A stretch of 17,895 nt of DNA from Candidatus Bipolaricaulota bacterium (GTDB lineage: Bacteria > Bipolaricaulota > Bipolaricaulia > M55B111), in assembly GCA_018334595.1 (NCBI GenBank), contig JAGXLQ010000008.1:1-17895 (forward strand), written 5' to 3'. Under the pieces are notes generated by a model that did not search any database, was not told the DNA's origin, and was given only the letters and a program-made list of their open reading frames with translations. Made by a program: the position numbers and the translations under genes. Positions 1 through 7,407 of the stretch are shown here, piece after piece. The stretch's first letter is position 1. Each line of letters opens with the position of its first letter.

Positions 1-538
1 GGCGATTGAAGAGCTGGTGCTGTTGGTCTGCCACCTGGGCACAATAGAAAAACAGGAACACCCTGACTTCGGTACAGGGAGCATTAGCACGTTAAAAATT
101 GAGGGGGGCTACGAGAAATACAGCGCCGTCGTCCCGGATAAGTGCCGGGCGATTATAAGTAGGTTGCTGGTCCCGGGGGAGACAATCGAAACTGCGCTGG
201 AAGACGTTGAGGCGCTCGTCGATATGTTGAAACTGGAATCAGATATCGACGTCGAAAATATACCGCCGTCATACAACCCTATCGTTCAGCCCCGAGGAGA
301 AGAGATATTTAAAGTTACGGAGGAAAACTACGAGCTGGCGCTGGGATTGAAACCGGAATTTGGCTACATCAACAGCATAAACGACGGCAATATATTTGTG
401 GACCGGGAGAATATACCGACGGTGGCGTTTGGGCCGAGGGGAGAAGGGTACCACGAAGCGAACGAGTACGTGGAAATTGGATCACTGGTTCCCTTAACGA
501 AGGCCTACATCGGTATAGTCCTTGATTACTTGAGTTGA
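1..538 (+). CDS. M20 family metallo-hydrolase (ArgE/DapE type), 3' part only
   Basis: This is the C-terminal part of an M20-family zinc/cobalt hydrolase (ArgE, DapE, carboxypeptidase G2 and related amidases). The reading frame is open from base 2, so the start lies outside the window. What remains covers the end of the dimerisation domain, with the typical run EGG...YSAVVPDKCRAII and RLLVPGET, then the second half of the catalytic domain. Near the end IPTVAFGPRGEGYHEANEYV carries the conserved metal-ligand His of the family (HxxNEYV). The N-terminal metal ligands and catalytic Glu are not visible. An M14 carboxypeptidase follows 60 bases downstream on the same strand and a peptide-type ABC transporter after that, so cleavage of peptides or N-acyl amino acids in the cytoplasm is the likely role. 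The exact substrate cannot be told from this fragment. Confidence 0.85.
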   Translation, partial: AIEELVLLVCHLGTIEKQEHPDFGTGSISTLKIEGGYEKYSAVVPDKCRAIISRLLVPGETIETALEDVEALVDMLKLESDIDVENIPPSYNPIVQPRGEEIFKVTEENYELALGLKPEFGYINSINDGNIFVDRENIPTVAFGPRGEGYHEANEYVEIGSLVPLTKAYIGIVLDYLS

Positions 539-598
539 TGTTTTGGTTAGCGATCCAGTTTAGGCAAATAAGAATTATTACTTTGAGAGGAGGTAAGG

Positions 599-1984
599 GT
601 GGAAGAAAACCAGATTAAGGAGGTTGTCGATAATATTCCCGAGTACGACAGGTTTTTTACGGTGGACGAGTTAAAAGAAAGGTCGAAAAAACTTGCCGAA
701 GAATACCCGGCCGTCAGACGAGAGTTTGTCGGCGAGTCGAGAAACGGCGAACCCTTAGAGGCCCTTTACATTGGAGAAGGAGACAAAACTGCACTCCTGT
801 TTGCCATGCCCCATCCCAACGAGCCGATCGGCTCTATGACGCTGGACTATCTTTCGGAGGTTCTGGCCCGAGACGAGGATTTGCGAAAGTCACTTAACTT
901 CAAATTCATAATTATAAAGTGTATCGACCCTGATGGCACCCGGCTGAACGAGGGCTGGTTTGCCGGCCCCTTCACGCCGTTGAACTACGCTAGCAATTTC
1001 TATCGTCCACCGGGACACCAGCAGGTCGAGTGGACTTTCCCGATTGATTACAAGGACCTCCATTACGACGAGCCGATAAAGGAGACCGAGGCATTGATGG
1101 AGATTATGGAGGAGGAAGTTCCTGATTTCCTTTACAGCCTCCATAACGCCGGATTCGGGGGGGCATACTTTTACCTGAGCGGCCCGTCTGAGCCGCTGTA
1201 CGATAAACTACGGGAAGCCTCCACCGCTATGGATATACCGCTACACCTTGGTGAGCCCGAGGTCCCATACGCGGAAAATCTGTCGGATGCGATCTACAAG
1301 ATGATTGCCACCGTGGAGACGTATGACTACATGGAGAAATACACGGACGAGAACCCTGCAGAGATCATAAACAACGGTACGGGCAGCACCGACTACGCGA
1401 AACGGCTTAACGAAGATGTCTTTTCTTTAGTTTGTGAGGTCCCGTATTTTTTCGATCCGAAAATCGGCAACTACGAAGAATCAGACGTAATACGGAGAGA
1501 GGCCGTGCTGGATGGGGTAAGGCTGAGCGAAGATATGTACGCGTACCTTGAAGAAAAGTACGACAATATAGAAAGCCTTCTTACTCATGAGTCCAAGTTC
1601 AAGGAGACTATAGACGAGTACCTGAGGATGATGGAACAACAACACGAATCCAAGAGGGGTTGGGCTGAAATCAACGACGAACTGGACGCTCCGGCTACGG
1701 TATCGCAGAAATTCGACAACTACGTCGTAACCCGGTTCTACCGAATGCTGGCTTACGGCATGTTTATCAGGATGATCGGCGAACAGATCAATCGGACGAA
1801 TTCTCCGGAGGAGACGGACGAGCTAAAAAAGGTGAAGCTGGAGGTAGAGACGGAACTGAAGCGACACGACGATATTCTTTTGGGCGACCTTGACTACGAG
1901 GTAATTCCGATAAGAAAGCTAGTTGGAGTGCAGCTTCGAGCTGGATTGGAAAGTTTGAACTACGTCAACGAGAGAAATACATAA
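599..1984 (+). CDS. M14 family zinc carboxypeptidase-like protein
   Basis: A 461-residue protein with the M14 metallocarboxypeptidase signature. The first zinc pair lies in MPHPNEP (His72, Glu75), the third zinc ligand is probably His182 in YSLHNAGFGG, and the catalytic Glu is probably Glu280 in VCEVPYF. A substrate-clamp-like Arg/Asn set is plausible in DPDGTRLNEGW (about 110-120). There is no signal peptide, so it should act in the cytoplasm. The C-terminal 170 residues are helical and charged and lie outside the peptidase core. The GTG start at 599 is supported by GAGAGGAGGT just upstream. It sits between an M20 hydrolase and an ABC peptide-type binding protein, which suggests it trims imported peptides or amidated substrates. 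M14 enzymes of this divergent type can also act on non-peptide amides, so the substrate is open. Confidence 0.85.
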   Translation: MEENQIKEVVDNIPEYDRFFTVDELKERSKKLAEEYPAVRREFVGESRNGEPLEALYIGEGDKTALLFAMPHPNEPIGSMTLDYLSEVLARDEDLRKSLNFKFIIIKCIDPDGTRLNEGWFAGPFTPLNYASNFYRPPGHQQVEWTFPIDYKDLHYDEPIKETEALMEIMEEEVPDFLYSLHNAGFGGAYFYLSGPSEPLYDKLREASTAMDIPLHLGEPEVPYAENLSDAIYKMIATVETYDYMEKYTDENPAEIINNGTGSTDYAKRLNEDVFSLVCEVPYFFDPKIGNYEESDVIRREAVLDGVRLSEDMYAYLEEKYDNIESLLTHESKFKETIDEYLRMMEQQHESKRGWAEINDELDAPATVSQKFDNYVVTRFYRMLAYGMFIRMIGEQINRTNSPEETDELKKVKLEVETELKRHDDILLGDLDYEVIPIRKLVGVQLRAGLESLNYVNERNT

Positions 1985-2066
1985 ACTGACGGGAGGTGGT
2001 ACCGCAAAACGGCAATATAGCTAACCACTGGGCTAAAAACTTTTTCCTTTAAGAGGTGTTTATTAA

Positions 2067-3662
2067 ATGTCAACCATTAGTTCAAACCGAATGAGAATTA
2101 CAATTTCCCTGATAGTGACGATAATACTTATGACGACGCTTGTTGCTTTCTCCGCTGAGCCCAAACAGGGCGGAACGCTCACTATTAGAGGAACCGACCT
2201 TCAGAATATTGACCCGATGCAGTTGTTAGGAAGAAATGACGATGTGTACATTGCCGATCAGGTCTTCGATGCGTTAACCTTCCCCAGCGCCAAGCCCGGA
2301 CAGGAACTTGAGCCCGCCCCTTTACTGGCAAAAAGCTGGGAAAAACCGGACGACACTACCTGGGTGTTCCACCTGAGAGAGGGCGTAACTTTCCAGGACG
2401 GAAACGAGGTCTTCCCCGAAGGCGAGGCACGGGAAGTGGTTGCTGAAGACGTCGTCTATTCCATTAACCGCGCTTTAGATATGGCGGAGGGCCTGATGCT
2501 TGATTCCGTTAGCGGAGCGATGGCGATCGATAAGTACACAGTTGAAGTTACTACGGACGTACCCCAGCCATTCCTGCTTCATTCACACCACCTCGGCGGA
2601 GTTAGAATCGTCCCCAGGGAAGCAGTGGAGAAGTTAGGGGACAAGATGACTACACACCCTGTAGGTTCCGGCCCATTTGAAATCGTATCGTTTACCCCAG
2701 GCGAAGAGGCAGTCCTGAAAAAGAATGAGGACTACTGGCTCCCTGTAAATCTCGACGAAATCCGCTACGTGGTTATCCCCGATTCCACTTCAGGTGTTCT
2801 TGCCCTGGAGTCAGGCAGAGTGGACCTGAACGTCCTCGTGCCTACCGATGAAGCCCCACGCCTGCTGGAAGAAGGGTTCAACGTTAAGACGCGGGCTTAC
2901 TCATATCGTGGGATTGGGTTTAACGTTACCCAGCCACCGTTCAACGACTGGCGGGTCCGTGAGGCAATCTCGATGGCGCTTGACGTCGATACGGCCTGGA
3001 AGGCAGTCATTCCTCCAGAACTTGGAGAGCGAGCATACGGCCAGGTCCCGCCCATCTTCAGTATGGGATATGACCCCGAAGGCCTGAAACCGCTTGACGA
3101 GTACAACTTGGAAGAGGCGAAACTACTGTTGAAGGAAGCGGGCTGGGAAGACAGCGATGGTGACGGGACGCTGGACAAGGACGGAAAGCCGCTGTCGTTT
3201 GACATAAAGACGTTTGGTGGTTCCCAGGTAAGGATACTGACCATCCTGGTCACCCAGCTAAAGGAGATCGGGATCGACGCCAGCATCTTGCAGCAGGATA
3301 TTTCTGTCTGGGCTGATGACTTAATAATGGGTAATAGCGGGGTCTTCTTTGATTTCAGCTACGCCGGTCTGACGGGATTAAAATCCATGTTCCACGGGGA
3401 CAACATCGAGGCCAGCAACACCCACTACCTGAATGACCCAGCGGTAAACTACCTCCTGGACAGGGCGTCGCGGACGATGAATTTTGAGGAGAGAAGCAGT
3501 CTATGGAAGAGGGCTCAGCGGATAGTTGTCGAAGAACGGGCGATCATACCCATGTTCTTCGAAGGCACGCCCTCTATCGCCAACACGCGTGTGCACGATT
3601 GGATTGCACCCGGCTGGGGTATGCAGATTGTCACTCCCGAGAACAACGTCTGGGTGGAATAG
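2067..3662 (+). CDS. ABC transporter substrate-binding protein, family 5 (peptide/nickel/opine type)
   Basis: A 531-residue extracytoplasmic solute receptor of the SBP_bac_5 family (DppA/OppA type), the usual length for that family. Residues 1-30 form a signal peptide: charged start, hydrophobic core ISLIVTIILMTTLVAF, and likely cleavage after Ser29 before AEPKQGGTL. No lipobox Cys is present, so anchoring, if any, is by another route. Typical family features follow: GGTLTIRG, PLLAKSWE, WVFHLREGVTFQDG, DVVYSINRA, THPVGSGPFEIV, NEDYW, and GIGFNVTQPPFNDWRVREAISMALD written here only as the conserved VREAISMALD core. The ATG is preceded by AAGAGGTG. A weak TATA-like CAATATAG (2013-2020) behind an A-rich element lies about 50 bases upstream. 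A strong hairpin follows, then the two permease genes, so this is the receptor of that importer. Ligand could be peptide, opine or another amine. Confidence 0.9.
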   Translation: MSTISSNRMRITISLIVTIILMTTLVAFSAEPKQGGTLTIRGTDLQNIDPMQLLGRNDDVYIADQVFDALTFPSAKPGQELEPAPLLAKSWEKPDDTTWVFHLREGVTFQDGNEVFPEGEAREVVAEDVVYSINRALDMAEGLMLDSVSGAMAIDKYTVEVTTDVPQPFLLHSHHLGGVRIVPREAVEKLGDKMTTHPVGSGPFEIVSFTPGEEAVLKKNEDYWLPVNLDEIRYVVIPDSTSGVLALESGRVDLNVLVPTDEAPRLLEEGFNVKTRAYSYRGIGFNVTQPPFNDWRVREAISMALDVDTAWKAVIPPELGERAYGQVPPIFSMGYDPEGLKPLDEYNLEEAKLLLKEAGWEDSDGDGTLDKDGKPLSFDIKTFGGSQVRILTILVTQLKEIGIDASILQQDISVWADDLIMGNSGVFFDFSYAGLTGLKSMFHGDNIEASNTHYLNDPAVNYLLDRASRTMNFEERSSLWKRAQRIVVEERAIIPMFFEGTPSIANTRVHDWIAPGWGMQIVTPENNVWVE

Positions 3663-3743
3663 GGAGAAAGATTCTACTTTGGACATATTCTCTGAATAGA
3701 AGGGCTGTCGAGATAGACAATTAATCGTAAATTAATCTATACT

Positions 3744-3780
3744 GATTGGGCAAAGGCCGCAGACCTTTGCCCAATCTTTT
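3744..3780 (+). terminator. Perfect 13-bp stem-loop with TTTT, between binding protein and permease genes
   Basis: Bases 3744-3756 (GATTGGGCAAAGG) pair perfectly with 3764-3776 (CCTTTGCCCAATC) around the 7-base loop CCGCAGA, followed by TTTT at 3777-3780. It lies 82 bases after the binding-protein stop and ends 32 bases before the chosen permease start. Such a structure can act as a partial terminator or as a 3' end stabiliser, giving more receptor than permease. Which one applies in this archaeon is inference. Confidence 0.8.
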
Positions 3781-3811
3781 AGGGGATAGTCAAAATAACG
3801 AGGGATCTCAA

Positions 3812-4759
3812 GTGACTGATTACATCGCTCGAAGGCTGCTAGTTGCGGTGTTCACTCTGTTCGTAATTACGTTTATCGTATTTCTATTTATCAGACTTAC
3901 CCCCGGAGACCCAATCCAGACTATGTTGTCTTCGGGTAAAATATCGCCGGATTTGGCAGATGACATGAGGGCTTATTATAAGCTGGACAAACCGATTTAC
4001 GTTCAATATGGGAACTACCTGTGGAAGCTGGCCCACGGCGACCTGGGCTTCTCATTCACCACTAGGCGGCCGGTGGTCGACAGCATCGCTCAGGTTTTCC
4101 CAAATACGCTACAGCTAACGGTCGCCGCGGTCCTCGTCGCGTTTTCTATCGCAATACCGCTCGGTATTCTCAGCTCGGTTCACAGGAACACGCCAATAGA
4201 TCACCTCTGCCGAATAGTGTCGATGATCGGAATATCAATGCCCAACTTCTGGCTGGGCCTGTTGTTGTTGATGTGGTTCGGGTTGCGTCTTAATCTGCTG
4301 CCGATGTGGGGAATGGGAAGCCTGAGTGACGGGCTGTGGGACTACGTAAGCCATTTAATTCTGCCAGCAGTTACGCTCGGCACCGCCCTCGCCGGCCTGT
4401 TGACCAGGCTCACCCGCTCCAGCTTTCTGGACAAAATATCGCAAGATTACGTGAAGACGGCAAGGGCCAAAGGGTTAAAAGAGAGGGTGGTGCTGTACAA
4501 GCACGTTCTCAGAAACGCCATTATTCCGGTCGTTTCTATGGGAGGGCTCCAGTTTGGCGCCCTGCTGGGCGGGTCGATGATAGTTGAGACGATCTTTGCC
4601 TGGCCGGGTATGGGGAGGCTGGCGATAAACGCGATTCAGAAGAGAGACTTTCCCGTACTTCAGGGCACGACTCTGGTATTTGCCGCTTCTCTCATGGTGA
4701 CGCTGTTACTCGTCGATATTATCAACAGCTTTATTGACCCTGCGATTAGATATGATTAA
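3812..4759 (+). CDS. dppB: ABC transporter permease, DppB type
   Basis: A 315-residue inner-membrane permease of the DppB/OppB family (BPD_transp_1). Hallmarks are the N-terminal helix IARRLLVAVFTLFVITFIVFLFI followed by RLTPGDP, the cytoplasmic EAA loop around QDYVKTARAKGL...VLYKHVLRNAIIPV that contacts the ATPase, and a C-terminal DIINSFIDPAIRYD end typical of this subunit. About six membrane segments are visible. The GTG at 3812 is chosen because a longer reading (from 3746) would begin inside the hairpin, while GTG starts directly at the conserved TDYIARRLL and has GAGGGA upstream. The stop overlaps the next gene by 8 bases, so the two permeases are translationally coupled. Confidence 0.93.
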   Translation: MTDYIARRLLVAVFTLFVITFIVFLFIRLTPGDPIQTMLSSGKISPDLADDMRAYYKLDKPIYVQYGNYLWKLAHGDLGFSFTTRRPVVDSIAQVFPNTLQLTVAAVLVAFSIAIPLGILSSVHRNTPIDHLCRIVSMIGISMPNFWLGLLLLMWFGLRLNLLPMWGMGSLSDGLWDYVSHLILPAVTLGTALAGLLTRLTRSSFLDKISQDYVKTARAKGLKERVVLYKHVLRNAIIPVVSMGGLQFGALLGGSMIVETIFAWPGMGRLAINAIQKRDFPVLQGTTLVFAASLMVTLLLVDIINSFIDPAIRYD

Positions 4760-5621
4760 ACGACTAAAGAGGAGGTTATCTTACGCTTTAAAGGTCCTGC
4801 TCGGTAACCCGTCGATGACCTTCGGTCTGGTAGTCCTCGCGATTTTCGTCACCTGCGCCATCTTCAGCCCGTGGATTGCACCTCACGATCCGCTGAAGAT
4901 GGACCTGACAAATTCGTTCCAGCCCCCTGGCAGCAACGGTCACCTCCTCGGCACGGATAACTACGGACGGGATATTTTCTCCCGGCTAATTTACGGGTCC
5001 CGTGTATCACTGCTGGTAGGACTTGTGGTTATCAGTATAAGCTCTACGTTTGGTTCGTTGTTGGGGTTGCTGTCCGGTTACTACGGGGGCGTAGTCGACA
5101 TGGTGATAATGAGGCTGGTCGAGGTTATATATTCCTTTCCGTTTTTAATCCTTGCCGTTGCGGTAATGGCGGTGCTGGGGCCGAGCATCTTTAACATTAT
5201 GCTCGTTCTCAGCGTGAGCACCTGGCCCCTGTACGCGCGCCTGGTTCAACCGCAAGTAATGTCCATTAGGGAGAGGGAATTCGTCCAGGCCGCAAGAGGA
5301 ATTGGGGCAGGCAGCCTGAGGATAATGGTTATACATCTTTTGCCCAATTGTTTTTCTTCAATTATCGTGACAGCAACGATGCAGATGGCAACCGCAATTC
5401 TGTCCACCGCAGCGCTGAGCTTTTTGGGACTGGGCGTGCAGCCGCCTGCTCCGGAGTGGGGGTTGATGCTAAATCAGGGTAAGCCGTTTTTGAGGCGGGC
5501 CCCGTTCATGATCATGTACCCAGGAGTGGCGATAATGCTTCTGGTGCTGAGCCTCAACCTGATCGGTGACGGGTTAAGGGATATCCTTGATCCTCAGCTT
5601 AGCAGGATGGGGCGAATCTGA
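4752..5621 (+). CDS. dppC: ABC transporter permease, DppC type
   Basis: A 289-residue permease of the DppC/OppC family, partner of the preceding DppB. Typical features: N-terminal cytoplasmic stretch and helix MTFGLVVLAIFVTCAIFSPWIAPHDP, the LGTDNYGRDIFSRLIYGSR motif, a periplasmic loop, the EAA loop REFVQAARGIG...IMVIHLLPN, and the end segment ALSFLGLGVQPPAPEWG...LNLIGDGLRDILDPQ. The ATG at 4752 lies inside the end of dppB, giving an 8-base overlap. A TTG at 4734 would only add six residues and lacks support. No DppD/DppF ATPase genes follow: the next gene is a regulator. The ATPases must be encoded elsewhere, or be borrowed from another importer. Confidence 0.93.
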   Translation: MIKRLKRRLSYALKVLLGNPSMTFGLVVLAIFVTCAIFSPWIAPHDPLKMDLTNSFQPPGSNGHLLGTDNYGRDIFSRLIYGSRVSLLVGLVVISISSTFGSLLGLLSGYYGGVVDMVIMRLVEVIYSFPFLILAVAVMAVLGPSIFNIMLVLSVSTWPLYARLVQPQVMSIREREFVQAARGIGAGSLRIMVIHLLPNCFSSIIVTATMQMATAILSTAALSFLGLGVQPPAPEWGLMLNQGKPFLRRAPFMIMYPGVAIMLLVLSLNLIGDGLRDILDPQLSRMGRI

Positions 5622-5694
5622 TAGAGGAACAGCTCAATAGGGTGAGATCAGATTATTATCTCGTAAAATTGTTTGAGTATAGCAAGGGTAACAT

Positions 5695-6453
5695 ATGAGT
5701 CAGAATTCAAGCAATACGTCGAAAACTGTACTGAAGGCGTTAGAGCTGTTCGAGGTACTGGGCCAAACGGGCGGAGGGGCGACTAACGCGGAGCTCGCCT
5801 CCCGGATGGATATCAGCCCCAGCACCTGCCACCGACTGCTAAATACCCTGGAGAGCAAGGGTTACGTGGCCAGAGAAGAGAAGAAATACCATCTGGGCTA
5901 CAAGGTATTTCAACTGAAGGGCCTAACCCGAAAGCAGGAAAGGGTAAAGCGGATAGTCCGGCCATTTATGGAGGAGTTGGAGATAAAATGCGGGAATACC
6001 GTGGGCTTGGGGATGAGGAGAGGGTTAAACGTTATCCCCATAGAAATAGTAAGGGGTTCACAGTACCTAATGGTCAACAACAACCTCGGAAAACCCATTC
6101 CCCTTCACGCTACTTCCCTGGGAAAATCTCTGCTTGCGTTCTGTCCGGAGGAGGTCCGCCGGCTAATTCTATCGCAGATAACGCTGTCCAGGCGTACAGA
6201 TAAGACCATTATCAGCAAAGGGAAGTTGATCGCGGAGCTGGATAAGGTAAGAGAGCGGGGTTACGCGGTGGACAACGAAGAGTTTACCGAGGGCGTGGTG
6301 TGCGTGGGCGTGCCCGTCCTGGAGGTAACGGACTATCCAAAATACGCCGTAAGCGTCCTGTCTCCGGCGGCCAGGATGAACGACGATAAAATAGACAAGA
6401 TCGCAGGAGGGCTAAAGGACGTCAGGGAGCGGGTTGCCAGAAGGTTTACCTAA
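5695..6453 (+). CDS. IclR family transcriptional regulator
   Basis: A 252-residue DNA-binding regulator with the full IclR layout. The N-terminal winged helix-turn-helix (about residues 9-75) contains SKTVLKALELFE, then ATNAELASRMDISPSTCHRLLNTLESKGYV with the recognition helix in STCHRLL. The effector-binding domain (about 90-250) shows IPLHATSLGKSLLAF, RGYAVDNEEFTEGVVCVGVPV and the late AVSVLSPAARM, all standard for the family. IclR proteins are dimers that respond to small carboxylic acids or aromatics. It lies 73 bases after the permease and 119 bases before the aldolase gene, so control of the transporter, the aldolase or both is likely. The upstream gap contains the short symmetric element AGATTATTATCT (5651-5662), a possible but unproven operator. 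ATG start is weakly supported by AAGGG. Confidence 0.92.
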   Translation: MSQNSSNTSKTVLKALELFEVLGQTGGGATNAELASRMDISPSTCHRLLNTLESKGYVAREEKKYHLGYKVFQLKGLTRKQERVKRIVRPFMEELEIKCGNTVGLGMRRGLNVIPIEIVRGSQYLMVNNNLGKPIPLHATSLGKSLLAFCPEEVRRLILSQITLSRRTDKTIISKGKLIAELDKVRERGYAVDNEEFTEGVVCVGVPVLEVTDYPKYAVSVLSPAARMNDDKIDKIAGGLKDVRERVARRFT

Positions 6454-6523
6454 CAGCAGGCTCCCACATCATACCCTTGCAAACACAGGTGAGCTGCGGC
6501 AGTTAGTAATTGACCGAAACGGA

Positions 6524-6534
6524 CGTTATAAATA
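6524..6534 (+). promoter_or_regulatory. Archaeal-type TATA box upstream of the aldolase gene
   Basis: CGTTATAAATA lies 39-49 bases before the ATG at 6573 and is preceded by ACCGAAACGGA, which resembles a BRE element (purine/A-rich, CGAAA). Transcription starting about 25 bases downstream would leave a leader of roughly 15-20 bases carrying GAAGTGA as ribosome binding site. The arrangement is typical of archaeal promoters. It is a visual match only. Confidence 0.55.
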
Positions 6535-6572
6535 CTGCCCTAACGTTAAATAAAAAGAAGTGAAATATATAC

Positions 6573-7337
6573 ATGAGCATAATCGATGAGCTAATTGCTG
6601 AAAAGGTTGTGCCGGTGGGCACCTTTTTATTTTCCAGATCACAGGCCGCCCTGGAGGTAATTGCCGCGGCCGGCTTCGACTTCGTCGTAATTGGGACTGA
6701 GCACTTTATGGTTAACCCGGAGACGATTGAGGGGTTAATCACGACAGCCGAGGCCTCCGATATAATCCCGCTCGTCAGGCCAGGGGAAGGAGTGAACATG
6801 ATTTCCCGGGTCCTTGACTGCGGCGCCATGGGGGTTATAGCGCCGAGGATTAATACCGTTGACGAGGCGGGGGAAGTTGTAAGATCGGCTAAATTCTTCC
6901 CAATGGGAGAGCGCGGGGTTGGGAACCCTCGCTCCACCGATTATGGAGTGCGTGGTGCAGATTACATGGACAGCTGCTACGAGAAGCAAAACGAGGAACA
7001 GGCCGTAATTGTCCAGATTGAAACAGAAAAGGCCCTGGGTAACTTAACCGGTATTGCCGCCGTCGAGGGTGTGGACTCCCTGTTTGTAGGTCCGTGGGAC
7101 CTTCTCCATTCCCTGGATGGGCCGGAGAGAGTCGACAGGAAAAAGCTTCTTGAGGAGAAGATAAGTGAAGTGCTAAGCAAATGCAGAGCAAGCGATATAC
7201 CTGCAGGCATATTTGCCTGGGACGGCCCCGAGGCCAACAAACGGATCAAGCAGGGTTTTGACTACGTCGTCCTGGCGGGAGACGTAGTATTTCTGGATCA
7301 AGGTGCGGAGCGGGGACTGGCTGAAATAGAGAGATAG
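6573..7337 (+). CDS. HpcH/HpaI family class II aldolase-like protein
   Basis: A 254-residue protein of the HpcH/HpaI aldolase/citrate lyase family, full length for a single-domain TIM-barrel member. Aligned by eye with HpaI-type pyruvate aldolases, the active-site residues are kept: His44 in GTEHF, Arg69 in LVRPGEG, and the metal ligands Glu150 (VQIE) and Asp176 (VGPWDL). GERGVGNPR (112-120) matches the conserved GxRG...R loop. The enzyme would cleave or form a 2-keto-4-hydroxy acid with pyruvate as donor, using a divalent metal, in the cytoplasm. The natural aldehyde is not predictable. It has its own TATA-like promoter and follows an IclR regulator, a pairing common in sugar-acid and aromatic catabolism. 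An IclR-controlled breakdown of a keto acid derived from the imported compound is inference. Confidence 0.87.
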   Translation: MSIIDELIAEKVVPVGTFLFSRSQAALEVIAAAGFDFVVIGTEHFMVNPETIEGLITTAEASDIIPLVRPGEGVNMISRVLDCGAMGVIAPRINTVDEAGEVVRSAKFFPMGERGVGNPRSTDYGVRGADYMDSCYEKQNEEQAVIVQIETEKALGNLTGIAAVEGVDSLFVGPWDLLHSLDGPERVDRKKLLEEKISEVLSKCRASDIPAGIFAWDGPEANKRIKQGFDYVVLAGDVVFLDQGAERGLAEIER

Positions 7338-7407
7338 GTCAGAAAAAAGCTGCCTCCTCTCTAGGTTGCCCCCCCGTATTCTACTCTCAGCTGTCACAGC
7401 GTAACGT

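Noticed and set aside
3746..3811. Upstream extension of the DppB reading frame by 22 residues
   Set aside because: It would begin inside the hairpin stem and adds residues unlike the start of DppB proteins; GTG at 3812 fits the family.
6503..6937. A 144-residue minus-strand frame over the start of the aldolase gene
   Set aside because: It is antisense to a gene with all active-site residues in place and has no independent support.
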